This document shows, piece by piece, positions 36,603-44,689 of a stretch of 64,000 nt of DNA (its first letter is position 1; each line of letters opens with the position of its first letter). Source of the DNA: CAZSDU01 sp963662525 (lineage in GTDB: Bacteria > Bacteroidota > Bacteroidia > Bacteroidales > FEN-979). The notes beneath the pieces were generated by a model. It had not been told where the DNA came from. It worked only from the letters and a program-made list of their open reading frames with translations, and made no database searches. Position numbers and translations under genes: made by a program. The stretch spans positions 1,736,001-1,800,000 of the forward strand of contig OY759717.1 in the NCBI GenBank assembly GCA_963662525.1. The letters are read 5' to 3'.

Positions 36603-37751
36603 ATGAAAGCATTGTTTACCGCAATTGTTATTTTGGTCATTTATTCAGCCTTGCCCGGCTGTTCACCGAAACAATCTTCCGGCCTGGCTCCGGGATACGA
36701 TAAGTCTGAACTAAGCCAGCTTCTTCCGGCGATGGAAAGAACCTATGATTCGGCAGATATAGGGGGCTTTAAAACACCCGAACCCATGGGCATCAAACAG
36801 GTTTTCCGTTCAAAAGTATCGCCATTGAAAAACCGGTTTGATGTCTGGCTTACCGACGACAGGAAGGCGGTGATCACGATCCGGGGGACCATTGTCGATA
36901 CCGGGGCATTGAGTTTTACGGCTGCTTTTTATGGTCTGATGGCGCCGGCCAGCGGAAAAATTAAAATGTCGGATACATCCTGGTTTGCATATAAACTGGC
37001 CGGACTGCCCGGAGCGGGTGTACACCTGGGGATGTTGCTTGGTTTGTATTTTATTTCCGGCGAACTCCTTGAACAGATAAAGATGAATTATCACGACGGC
37101 ATCAGGGATTTCATCCTTGTAGGTCATAGCCAGGGCAGCGGCATCGGATTGCTGGCAATGCCCTACTTGTTGTATCTTCAGAAGGATGGCAAACTGCCGG
37201 CCGATATCCGCTTCAAATCCTATTGCATTGCCACGCCCAAGACGGGAAATCTTCAATTTGTATATGATTTCGAAAAGCTGACCGAAGGAGGCTGGGCATT
37301 ATCGGTGAACAATGTAATCGATTGGGTGCCCGAAATTGCCATTACCTTGCAGTCGGGAGGAGATTTTCCCAGGGTAAGTCCCTTTCATGACATGAAGGAA
37401 TTCCTCCACGGGGTCAATTATTCAACGGGTCCGAATTTTGAGGCGGGTTTCGAAAAATTCTCCGGAGCTGTTCCGGCCATCGTTGAACAGCTTAGCCAGG
37501 TAATCCATGAAAGCGTTTATCCGAAAGTCATAAAGGCCATGCCGGGCTACGTGGAACCGGAATGCCTGAAGAGTTGCAACTATGAACGGGCCGGGATCAA
37601 CGTGCCCCTGTTTCCCGATAAGGATTATTATAAATTATTTCCCAATGATCCGGCAAAATTCCAGGTTTGGGAAAATCATTCGGTCTATCCTTATTACATG
37701 CTGGTGAAGGCAAATCGCCTATCGCCCATCGCCCATCGCCTATCGAAATAG
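36603..37751 (+). CDS. lipase-like (alpha/beta-hydrolase) lipoprotein
   Basis: A 382-aa protein with a lipoprotein signal (lipobox ALPGC, C20). It resembles fungal class 3 lipases: KAVITIRGT near residue 95 and the nucleophile elbow VGHSQGSGIG with Ser in GHSQG. The last ~12 residues, NRLSPIAHRLSK, are encoded by array B2 and look like an acquired tail. The stop lies 3 bp from the stop of the convergent T9SS gene. Substrate unknown. Confidence 0.82.
   Translation: MKALFTAIVILVIYSALPGCSPKQSSGLAPGYDKSELSQLLPAMERTYDSADIGGFKTPEPMGIKQVFRSKVSPLKNRFDVWLTDDRKAVITIRGTIVDTGALSFTAAFYGLMAPASGKIKMSDTSWFAYKLAGLPGAGVHLGMLLGLYFISGELLEQIKMNYHDGIRDFILVGHSQGSGIGLLAMPYLLYLQKDGKLPADIRFKSYCIATPKTGNLQFVYDFEKLTEGGWALSVNNVIDWVPEIAITLQSGGDFPRVSPFHDMKEFLHGVNYSTGPNFEAGFEKFSGAVPAIVEQLSQVIHESVYPKVIKAMPGYVEPECLKSCNYERAGINVPLFPDKDYYKLFPNDPAKFQVWENHSVYPYYMLVKANRLSPIAHRLSK
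37711..37750 (+). repeat. B2: CGCCTAT heptamer array at the end of the lipase gene
   Basis: Four to five copies of CGCC(T/C)AT encode the C-terminal residues of the lipase-like protein, in the stop-free orientation, and end a few bases before its TAG. Confidence 0.85.
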
Positions 37752-37754
37752 CCA

Positions 37755-39311
37755 TTATTGAACCAGAATCTTTCTGCCTGCTATGGTTTCGTTGTTGTAA
37801 ACCAGTCGGATGATGTACATTCCTTTGGGCCAACCCGAAACATCCAGGGTTATTTCATCCTTTCCGTTAGGGATTTTAATTTCTTCCACCTCCCTCCCAA
37901 AAACATCGTACACAATAATTCTTAATTCCTCATTAATTCCTAATTCCTCATTCCTCATTCCAAATTGAACCCTGACCTTGTCCTTGGCCGGATTAGGGAA
38001 AACCGACATTTCCCTTTTTTCCGGCGCCCTGGTTTGGCCGATTCCCACCCAGCAATCACCCGGACTGACGCAGCCCAGGCTATCGACTTTAATTACCCAG
38101 CCATCCTGGGAACCGGTATCGGGTTGTTTGGGATACACAACGCCACAGGCTATATATCCATTATCGGCAGTCTGGATTACATCGTATAACCAATTATCGC
38201 TTTCTTCGCCTTTACATACATCATATTCTCTATACCATAAACTATCTCCATTTGCCGATGTTTTCATTATCCATCCAAGGTCTTTTGAACTGTATTCCCT
38301 TGCAAGATGAGTAATACCAGAAGTAATCAAAGAGCCATCGGAATTTTCTCTGATGTTCAATAAGGTTTTTTCATAAGTACTTTCCCCGTACTGTTTATTC
38401 CAGATCACATTACCATCATTATCCAGCTTTATCAGATTAATCCTGCGGAAACTGTTGCTGCCAATCATCCAGTCACAATAGGCATAAGCCATAACCATAT
38501 TCCCATCCAGGGTATTGCAAATCATTCCCCGGGTATCTTCGTAGCTTCCGCCAAAAACCTTTAACCATTGCTGGTTACCGGCGCTATCGGTTTTTACAAC
38601 CACGGGGTCGCCGGTACAATTTGGGGGAGGGCTTGGCGACCATAAAAACCCCCCAATGGCATATCCTCCATCGCTGGTACAGATAACACTATGACCCTGG
38701 TAATAGGAATAAGAACCGGAGCCATAAGTTTTTTCCCAAATCTGGTTTCCTTGAAGGTCGGTTTTTATTAAAATAATCTTTTCGGCTAGACCATATGGTT
38801 TTTTTATTCCGACTGTGATCATTTGGTCTGATCCTGTTTTTTTTACTTGATTGAGAATATAAGATGTATCCTTCGGTATTACTCTATCCCCATAACATTT
38901 TGTAAAGAGTGTGTCGAAACTATTAGTCATAAATAACAGAAGACCTTCATTATATTCCATGTTTTGAAAAAATTTCTTTGTTGATCCAGAAACAAGAATA
39001 GTGTTGTCGTTAAATCTTTCTATCGATCCCGGGTTCCCTAAAAAAAACATTGTTGAAGTATCTCCATATACTTTTGAAAAAATTCTATTACCTGAAAAAT
39101 CTGTCTTGTAAAACCCAATTCTAGGCCATGGATCATCAATTCCCGTGCCTAATACTCCACTCAACACATAACCATCCGAAAGGATAAAGATAGTTTTGGA
39201 TCCATCCCATGTGCCTGCTTGATCATACTCAAAGCGCTTATTGAAATATTCCTGGCAAAAAGCAGGGATGCATAGCAGGGTAGCTATAAAAATTAAGAGA
39301 ATTTTCGACAT
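37755..39311 (-). CDS. secreted T9SS protein with propeller-like repeats
   Basis: A 518-aa protein with a signal peptide (ILLIFIATLLCIPAFCQ). The body consists of repeats such as GGYAIGGFL ... VVKTDSAGNQQWLKVFGG, typical of secreted beta-propeller proteins in Bacteroidota. The C-terminus is a T9SS type A domain starting VFPNPAKDKVRVQFG. Within this domain, array C1 adds MRNEELGINEEL before RIIVYDVFGREV. It has its own promoter at 39340-39370. Function unknown. Confidence 0.85.
   Translation of the reverse strand: MSKILLIFIATLLCIPAFCQEYFNKRFEYDQAGTWDGSKTIFILSDGYVLSGVLGTGIDDPWPRIGFYKTDFSGNRIFSKVYGDTSTMFFLGNPGSIERFNDNTILVSGSTKKFFQNMEYNEGLLLFMTNSFDTLFTKCYGDRVIPKDTSYILNQVKKTGSDQMITVGIKKPYGLAEKIILIKTDLQGNQIWEKTYGSGSYSYYQGHSVICTSDGGYAIGGFLWSPSPPPNCTGDPVVVKTDSAGNQQWLKVFGGSYEDTRGMICNTLDGNMVMAYAYCDWMIGSNSFRRINLIKLDNDGNVIWNKQYGESTYEKTLLNIRENSDGSLITSGITHLAREYSSKDLGWIMKTSANGDSLWYREYDVCKGEESDNWLYDVIQTADNGYIACGVVYPKQPDTGSQDGWVIKVDSLGCVSPGDCWVGIGQTRAPEKREMSVFPNPAKDKVRVQFGMRNEELGINEELRIIVYDVFGREVEEIKIPNGKDEITLDVSGWPKGMYIIRLVYNNETIAGRKILVQ
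37914..37963 (-). repeat. C1: GGAATGA/GGAATTA heptamer array inside a T9SS domain
   Basis: On the minus strand about six copies of GGAATGA and GGAATTA variants, read as MRNEELGINEEL in the T9SS sorting domain. A gain or loss of one 7-bp unit would frameshift the secretion signal. Confidence 0.8.
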
Positions 39312-39325
39312 AATTTTTCAATTAT

Positions 39326-39362
39326 AAAGGCTCCCTATGCAAAGATAGCATAAGGAGCCTTT
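39326..39362 (-). terminator. hairpin terminator with a promoter in its loop
   Basis: AAAGGCTCC and GGAGCCTTT form a 9-bp stem, extended inside by CTATGC/GCATAA with mismatches. It lies 10 bp past the stop of the T9SS fragment on the minus strand. The loop contains the -7 box of the next gene. Confidence 0.6.
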
Positions 39363-39370
39363 AGATTCAA
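39340..39370 (-). promoter_or_regulatory. promoter of the 39311 T9SS gene
   Basis: On the minus strand TTG (39368-39370) and TATCTTTG (39340-39347) are 20 bp apart, a full match to the Bacteroidota promoter. The -7 box falls in the loop of the hairpin at 39326-39362, and the -33 overlaps the stop region of the upstream gene fragment. Confidence 0.65.
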
Positions 39371-39371
39371 G

Positions 39372-39614
39372 TTATTTTATAACAACAAATCTTACATTTT
39401 GAAGCGGTTTGCCACCGACCCTTAAACTACAGATGTAATTTCCGGATGGGATTCCCGAAAGCGGAATGACCAGAAAGTCTTGTGTGCTATTTAAAGAGCT
39501 GGTGAGTTGGCGAGCTGGTGAGCTGGTGAGTTGCGATCTGCGGCGTTTTAAAATTTCAGGAAAATTCACATAATCTGCATTGCTTGCATTGCTTACATTC
39601 GTGCATTTGTGCAT
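39372..39614 (-). pseudogene. remnant of a T9SS protein: sorting-domain tail plus repeats
   Basis: An 80-codon frame whose second half (LVIPLSGIPSGNYICSLRVG ... VRFVVIK) is the end of a T9SS type A sorting domain. The first half is translated from arrays D2 (MHKCTNVSNASNADY) and A1 (QLTSSPARQLTSS). There is no signal peptide and no body, and its apparent ATG comes from array D2. It is best read as the 3' end of a lost T9SS gene whose upstream part has been replaced by repeats. Confidence 0.75.
39494..39534 (+). repeat. A1: GTTGGTGA octamer array
   Basis: About five imperfect copies of GTTGGTGA (variants with GCTGGTGA and GTTGGCGA) on the plus strand. The T9SS remnant reads the opposite, stop-free strand as QLTSSPARQLTSS. 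It ends in GCGATCTGCG, also seen next to arrays B1 and B3. Confidence 0.85.
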
Positions 39615-39624
39615 TCGTGCATTT
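39575..39624 (-). repeat. D2: AATGCACG/CAATGCAAG array
   Basis: About six imperfect 8-9 bp units, related to D1 but in opposite orientation. It provides the start codon and first residues of the T9SS remnant and abuts array A1 after about 40 bp. Confidence 0.75.
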
Positions 39625-39677
39625 TTTCAACAAGGGTATTACTTTTTCCATTTTTCAGGATTAAACATAAAAACAAT

Positions 39678-40202
39678 ATGGGAAAGGAATTACAAACTCA
39701 GTTTGAAAACATTTCCTCTTTAATCCATTATTTCAGAGGAGAGAAAGTTATTCTGGATTTCGACTTAGCTGTACTTTATGGAGTTGAGGTAAAAAGGCTG
39801 AAGGAGGCAGTCAGACGAAATATAAAACGGTTTCCTGTTGATTTTCTTTTTATTTTAAACACGAAAGAAAGTAACAACTTGAGGTCGCAATTTGCGACCT
39901 CAAGTTGGGGAGGGGCACGTTATCAGCCATTTGCATTTACAGAACAGGGAGTCGCAATGCTGTCATCGGTACTTAATTCTGAACGTGCAATTCAGGTTAA
40001 CATTGCTATTATGAGGGCTTTTGTACAACTCAGGAAATTTCTTGAGACCCACAAAGAACTTGCGCTGAAGATCGAAGAACTGGAGAGAACCCTTGGCGTT
40101 CATGATGAAAATATCCAGTTGATCTTCGAAACCATCAGGCAGCTGATCGAAAAGAAAAATGAACCCAGGGAGCCGGTTGGGTTTAAAATCGATAGGAGAT
40201 AG
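39678..40202 (+). CDS. ORF6N domain DNA-binding protein
   Basis: A 174-aa protein with an ORF6N domain at residues ~10-100 (DFDLAVLYGVEVKRLKEAV, RNIKRFPVDFLF, FAFTEQGVAMLSSVL) and a C-terminal coiled-coil helix. ORF6N/KilA-N domains are common in phage regulators and as single genes in Bacteroidota. No phage genes are nearby. The conserved NNLRSQFATSS is encoded by a perfect 33-bp palindrome (39875-39907). The stop TAG is supplied by array B3. I use the ATG at 39678; a longer frame starts in array D2. Confidence 0.9.
   Translation: MGKELQTQFENISSLIHYFRGEKVILDFDLAVLYGVEVKRLKEAVRRNIKRFPVDFLFILNTKESNNLRSQFATSSWGGARYQPFAFTEQGVAMLSSVLNSERAIQVNIAIMRAFVQLRKFLETHKELALKIEELERTLGVHDENIQLIFETIRQLIEKKNEPREPVGFKIDRR
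39875..39907. repeat. perfect 16-bp inverted repeat inside the ORF6N gene
   Basis: Arms CAACTTGAGGTCGCAA and TTGCGACCTCAAGTTG are separated by one T. It encodes the conserved LRSQFATSS of the ORF6N domain. As RNA it would form a strong hairpin; as DNA it is a symmetric candidate operator. Confidence 0.9.
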
Positions 40203-40214
40203 GAGATCTGCGAT
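40187..40214 (+). repeat. B3: GATAGGA heptamer variant at the end of the ORF6N gene
   Basis: Two to three copies of GATAGGA followed by GATCTGCGATT, the reverse orientation of the CGCCTAT family. The ORF6N protein reads into it as KIDRR and stops at the TAG of the second unit. Confidence 0.65.
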
Positions 40215-41566
40215 TACTTTTTATTATTCTCAATCAATTCCAGTGCAGCTTCCATCGCCTTTTCTGCCGGCACGATGTAGTCGGGGATGGTGCCGTGGTT
40301 GTCAGTGTCAGTAGCTCCGTAATTATAAAATTTCTTATATGAAACCGTGTAATTGATGCCGCTGTTGGGCAGGGTCTGATCAATGATATCTCCGAAGCAA
40401 ACGGCCACGCCTCCCGTTTCTTCCCCCACGATGGTCCCCATTTTGAAATACCTGAAGGTCCAGGCAAAATCGGCTGCCGATGAAAAGGAATAATTGCTGG
40501 TTAACAACCATACATTTCCGGTGAAACGCAATTTGTTTTTACGAAGCTTGACAAGTCCGGCATTGTCGGTCGTCTGTATGCCATTGGGTTCGGTCATGTC
40601 CCAGTTGTTGTAAGTTTTATTGTATTGCCTGACACGGTCGCTGATCTTAACGGTTGTCTTTCCGAATTGCCGGAAGGGAACCGGAGAGATATACTGAAAA
40701 AACTCATCGCCGATGCGGGAGTTTCCTCCTCCGTTTTTCCGGATGTCAATGATCAGGTCGTGAATGTGGTTCTTCTTTATTACCGTAAATGCAGAATCGA
40801 TGAAAACTGCAAAGCGTTCAATGCCATCAAAACTGTTGAATTCAATGGCAGCAATACCCTTATCCTGGTTCAACGATAAGGAATAACTCCGGATCACCTC
40901 GGGTTGTGCCTGGTTGCGGTGTTCGTAACGTTGTGCATACGAAACTCCTTTCACCCCGGCCTGAAACAACGAATCATGATAAGAATATACGATGTTGAAA
41001 CTTGTATCACGATAAAGGGCATACAGCAAGGGTGTGAATTCGATGTTGATCCGCTGTATCCTGAAAATGATGATCTCGCCACTGGCAAACGGAATCATCG
41101 CTTTCACTATTTTTTCACATGGACGATTGTTAATGCTTATTATCCTGGCGCCCGGTGGTATTCTGTTTTCGGATCCGGTATAATCATTTTCAACATATAC
41201 CGAATAGTCCCCGGCTTTTACCGACACCGAAAAGGGGAACAGCAATATTCCGGCATTTTTCAATTCCTGTCGGGGAAAGCTCATGGAAGTATGACCATCG
41301 CCTAATCCGGCCACAAGCGGAGCAAGGTATTGATAGAAATTAATGACGCTGGTCGAATCCTGCAGTATAGCTTTTATACCGGCAATTTTCTTCTCAAAAT
41401 CGGTTTTCGGCATCACCGCGAACATATCGGGATGAATTTCGCTGATGCTTGCATACAGGCTGTCGATATCGGCGCATAACTGGTTTCGGCCAGGATATTT
41501 CTGCCCGCTGGCATAATTAAGGCAGATGAATAAACCAAAAACCAGCCATAGTTTTTCTCTATTCAT
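40214..41566 (-). CDS. exported S41 family peptidase
   Basis: From the ATG at 41566 the protein is 450 aa with a signal peptide (WLVFGLFICLNYASGQ). The C-terminal half matches the tail-specific protease core: IIDIRKNGGGNSRIGDEFF, then VWLLTSNYSFSSAADFAWTF with the nucleophile Ser in the SFSSAADF segment, followed by GTIVGEETGG. A PDZ-like middle region (PPGARIISINNRPCEKIV) is present. It is probably a periplasmic or surface protease or hydrolase. The longer frame to 41701 starts before a normal signal peptide and is not used. Confidence 0.88.
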   Translation of the reverse strand: MNREKLWLVFGLFICLNYASGQKYPGRNQLCADIDSLYASISEIHPDMFAVMPKTDFEKKIAGIKAILQDSTSVINFYQYLAPLVAGLGDGHTSMSFPRQELKNAGILLFPFSVSVKAGDYSVYVENDYTGSENRIPPGARIISINNRPCEKIVKAMIPFASGEIIIFRIQRINIEFTPLLYALYRDTSFNIVYSYHDSLFQAGVKGVSYAQRYEHRNQAQPEVIRSYSLSLNQDKGIAAIEFNSFDGIERFAVFIDSAFTVIKKNHIHDLIIDIRKNGGGNSRIGDEFFQYISPVPFRQFGKTTVKISDRVRQYNKTYNNWDMTEPNGIQTTDNAGLVKLRKNKLRFTGNVWLLTSNYSFSSAADFAWTFRYFKMGTIVGEETGGVAVCFGDIIDQTLPNSGINYTVSYKKFYNYGATDTDNHGTIPDYIVPAEKAMEAALELIENNKK

Positions 41567-41686
41567 GGTATATTTCTTTAAAACTGGAGACCATGGGTGA
41601 ATTCTGTTATAAAACGTTAAGAGTCTGTCAAAAATTGCAGGAATTTTCCATAGAATTCTATATGTGCTATCACTGCGTTTCTTCAA

Positions 41687-41727
41687 CCACAAAGAATTCA
41701 CAATGATTTACACAAAGTACGCAAGGG
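41687..41727 (+). repeat. E1: CACAAAG-type repeat tract
   Basis: A short degenerate tract of CACAAAG/CACAATG units in the 274-bp spacer between two divergent genes. Positions 41699-41720 are identical (22 bp, inverted) to 53073-53094. Confidence 0.7.
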
Positions 41728-41790
41728 GTTGCTTTGCATAAATTGTGTCCCCTGGGGCCAGTCTGGTTAAATTCCGACAACAGTTTTTTA

Positions 41791-41798
41791 TAAATTTG
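41791..41798 (+). promoter_or_regulatory. -7 promoter element for the esterase gene
   Basis: TAAATTTG matches TAnnTTTG exactly and lies 42 bp upstream of the ATG at 41841. No convincing -33 TTG. Confidence 0.45.
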
Positions 41799-41840
41799 GT
41801 CTCTGTTCCCTTGCTGCCGGGAACCTATAAAATGTAGTTT

Positions 41841-42776
41841 ATGCAAAGCCTGAAAAGCAAAATATTCCTGGGATTGCTGTTACACCGGCACCTGTTTAAA
41901 TTTCAGTTAAGGCAAAAACCCTTTGATCCTTCTCCTGAGGCCATCAGGAAATTGCGAAAGGACACCGAACGCGCCGGAAGAATGTTTGGCAAATTACCTG
42001 CCGGCATCGAAATAGAGCCGGTTACTGCCGGAATAAGATACGCAGAATGGATTAAACTTCCTTCCAATGATCCTACAAAAGCTATGCTTTATTTTCATGG
42101 TGGATTTTATGTGATCGGTTCACCGCTGGGTCATCGGTCTCATGTGGTTAAATTCGTAAAGGGAAGCGGCATCAACGCCCTTGTTTTCGATTACCGGCTG
42201 GCACCTGAACATCCTTTTCCTGCCGCCCTGGAAGACGCCCTGGCTGCTTATGATTATTTGCTGGGCAGAGGCTTTAAACCCGAAAACATCGTATTTATTG
42301 GGGATTCAGCAGGCGGTGGATTGTGTCTGGCTACGCTGCTCTCAATAAAAGATAAGGGACTTCCGCTTCCTGTCGCCGCCGCTGCCCTTTCACCCTGGAC
42401 CGATCTTTTACTTACCGGAAATTCGCATGTGACCAATCTGAAAAAATGTTTCTCTCCCCCGGGTTGTGCCAGCGAGGCCAGCAGTATGTATGCCGGTGAG
42501 ACCGACAAATCAAATCCCCTGGTTTCTCCGCTCTACGGAGACCTGAAAGGATTGCCCCCCTTGCATCTCAGTGCCGGGGGGAATGAAATTCTTCTCGACG
42601 ATACATTAAAGTTTGCCGAAAAAGCGAAAGCCGCGGGAGTGGAAGTTACTTTAAGGACAGGCAAGGGAATGTGTCATTGTTACCCGGCATTTGGTGGTCT
42701 CTTTAAGGAATCAAAAGAAGCGATGGAAGAAATATGCCTGCATTTAAAAAAGCATGTCAACAGGGATGTCCTTTGA
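41841..42776 (+). CDS. HSL-type alpha/beta-hydrolase (carboxylesterase)
   Basis: A 311-aa cytosolic esterase of the hormone-sensitive lipase family. The oxyanion motif H86-G-G-F, the nucleophile S156 in GDSAGGG, the acid in NEILLDD (D253 or D254) and H279 in CHCYPAF form a complete active site. It hydrolyses short-chain acyl esters. It lies 57 bp upstream of the histidine kinase and may be co-transcribed with it. The substrate is not indicated by the sequence. Confidence 0.9.
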   Translation: MQSLKSKIFLGLLLHRHLFKFQLRQKPFDPSPEAIRKLRKDTERAGRMFGKLPAGIEIEPVTAGIRYAEWIKLPSNDPTKAMLYFHGGFYVIGSPLGHRSHVVKFVKGSGINALVFDYRLAPEHPFPAALEDALAAYDYLLGRGFKPENIVFIGDSAGGGLCLATLLSIKDKGLPLPVAAAALSPWTDLLLTGNSHVTNLKKCFSPPGCASEASSMYAGETDKSNPLVSPLYGDLKGLPPLHLSAGGNEILLDDTLKFAEKAKAAGVEVTLRTGKGMCHCYPAFGGLFKESKEAMEEICLHLKKHVNRDVL

Positions 42777-42833
42777 TTTTGATTGTTATTTTCATCAATT
42801 ACTTTGTACCTTTATCACATTCAAGTTTTACAC

Positions 42834-44687
42834 ATGCGTATTCAGAGCGGAACCAGCAAGGTCGCGATGGTCTTTGTGGTACTTGTCTTTCTGGTCATAT
42901 CCCTGTATGGACAGGACCGGCTTTCGCGGGGGCAGTTTGATTCCCTCTATGACAAAGCCATGCGATATATTGGGGCAGACCTGGAGATTTCTAGGAAATG
43001 CCTTGAAACACTCAAAGCATATGGGCAGCCGCTTTCGGATGCACAGCAGGTTAAACTGGGATACCTGCAGATGCAGATAAACGATGCCGTTAAAGCTGGT
43101 GGTGTTGACCCGGGGAAAAACACATTTTCTACCCCGGGAACACTTACTCTCCAGGATTCGTTGCAGTTTTATGCCCGGCATTACCTCGAACGCTCCATGC
43201 CCGACATGGCGATTCCTTTACTGATGAAGGCGATGGAAGTGCTGCCTGCCAATTCGGGAGATGCTGCCCATGTGAAGATAGAGCTCTGTGAAGCATATCG
43301 CCAGAAGCAGGAATACCGGAAGGGAATAGGATTGATAGAAAACCTGTTCGAAAGAACAGCCCTGCTCTCCGACCAGAACAGGGCGTATGCTTATAACCGG
43401 CTTGCGGCCCTATACAACGAATGGGGGAATCCTGCAGGAAGCTATACCGATTCTGTTTGTAAATATTCCCTTCTTTGCCTGGAACTCTCCGATAAGATTG
43501 GTGATAAACCTTGCCTGGCTGCGGCACAGAATGAGCTTTGCTTCCAGTATATCCTCAAAAAAGATTACAATAAGGCGCTGGAGCTGGCACAAAAGGCAGT
43601 ATCCAATTTTCTCTCCTCCGGGATGCCCTTTCAGGCCATGAATGTTCTCATCAACCAGAGCAACATTTACATGAGAAAAGGGGACTACAGGGCTGCTCTC
43701 GGATCGCTGCAGGAAGCAACCCGCCTGGCGCCGATATGGGAAAACCGCAATCTCTACATGCGGATATACGCACAATATGCCAGCATTTACATGGCAACAG
43801 GAAGTTATAGGGAGGCATGTGATTTTCTGCGCTTTGGTAACCAGCTTCAGTCAAAATTTTATAAGGATAGGATCAACAGTCAAATCGTTGAGCAGTCGGC
43901 AAGGTACGACCTCTTTGTCAAGGAGCAGAAAATAAGAGAGGAACAGAAAAAGAATGAATACAATCACAGGCAGATCATCCTGCAGATCATTCTCATTGCT
44001 GCACTTACCCTTGCTTTTATCATCAGCTTCTTCTATTTCAGGCTGAGCAGGAAGGAGGCCATCAGGAAGAATTTGATTGGAGCGGTTATGGAAACAGAGA
44101 CAAGTGAACGAAGGCGCATCGCCCGCGACCTCCACGACGGGCTTGGACCATTGCTCTCAGCCATTAACCATTATTTCCAGGCTTTTCTTGATGCAAAACC
44201 GGAAAACCGGGAGGCCATCAAGTCCAGGCTGCAGATGGTGATCTCAGAGGCCATCGACGAAGTGTCGAGGATTTCCCACAACATCAGTCCCCATGTTCTG
44301 GAAAAATATGGCCTGATGACCGCGCTCAATAATCTGATGGCCCCGCTCACTGCCCATGGCACGTACGAGGTCGTCTTCACTTCCATGTTGGAAGAGAAAC
44401 TTGGCCCCAGGATAGAACTTACGGTTTATCGCTGCATTACCGAATTGCTGAACAACACCATGAAACATGCAGCGGCATCCCGGATCAACCTCGACATCAG
44501 GCTTACGGGAAACCAGCTTCTGATCCGGTATTCAGATAACGGAAAGGGATTTGATGCGGCCTTGACAAAAAAGACAGGCATGGGTTTGCACAATATCACC
44601 AACCGGGTTGAGTCATTGGGTGGGACCGTTACCATGGAAAGCGCCCCGGATGCAGGAATTTTAGTGAATATAAACATACCTGTTTGA
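42834..44687 (+). CDS. sensor histidine kinase with TPR sensor region
   Basis: A 617-aa protein: signal anchor at the N-terminus, ~350 residues of TPR-like helices outside the membrane, one membrane helix (IILQIILIAALTLAFIISFF), then a HisKA_3 dimerisation domain with H434 in RIARDLHDGLGPLLSAIN and an HATPase domain (ELLNNTMKHAAAS, YSDNGKGFD). This is the NarX/DesK class. The cognate regulator gene starts 2 bp after its stop. I start at 42834 rather than 42783, because the shorter form places a normal hydrophobic signal near the N-terminus. Confidence 0.92.
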   Translation: MRIQSGTSKVAMVFVVLVFLVISLYGQDRLSRGQFDSLYDKAMRYIGADLEISRKCLETLKAYGQPLSDAQQVKLGYLQMQINDAVKAGGVDPGKNTFSTPGTLTLQDSLQFYARHYLERSMPDMAIPLLMKAMEVLPANSGDAAHVKIELCEAYRQKQEYRKGIGLIENLFERTALLSDQNRAYAYNRLAALYNEWGNPAGSYTDSVCKYSLLCLELSDKIGDKPCLAAAQNELCFQYILKKDYNKALELAQKAVSNFLSSGMPFQAMNVLINQSNIYMRKGDYRAALGSLQEATRLAPIWENRNLYMRIYAQYASIYMATGSYREACDFLRFGNQLQSKFYKDRINSQIVEQSARYDLFVKEQKIREEQKKNEYNHRQIILQIILIAALTLAFIISFFYFRLSRKEAIRKNLIGAVMETETSERRRIARDLHDGLGPLLSAINHYFQAFLDAKPENREAIKSRLQMVISEAIDEVSRISHNISPHVLEKYGLMTALNNLMAPLTAHGTYEVVFTSMLEEKLGPRIELTVYRCITELLNNTMKHAAASRINLDIRLTGNQLLIRYSDNGKGFDAALTKKTGMGLHNITNRVESLGGTVTMESAPDAGILVNINIPV

Positions 44688-44689
44688 AC

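Noticed and set aside
39678..40202. ORF6N gene as part of a prophage
   Set aside because: No integrase, structural or lysis gene in the flanking 10 kb. Single ORF6N genes are common in Bacteroidota chromosomes.
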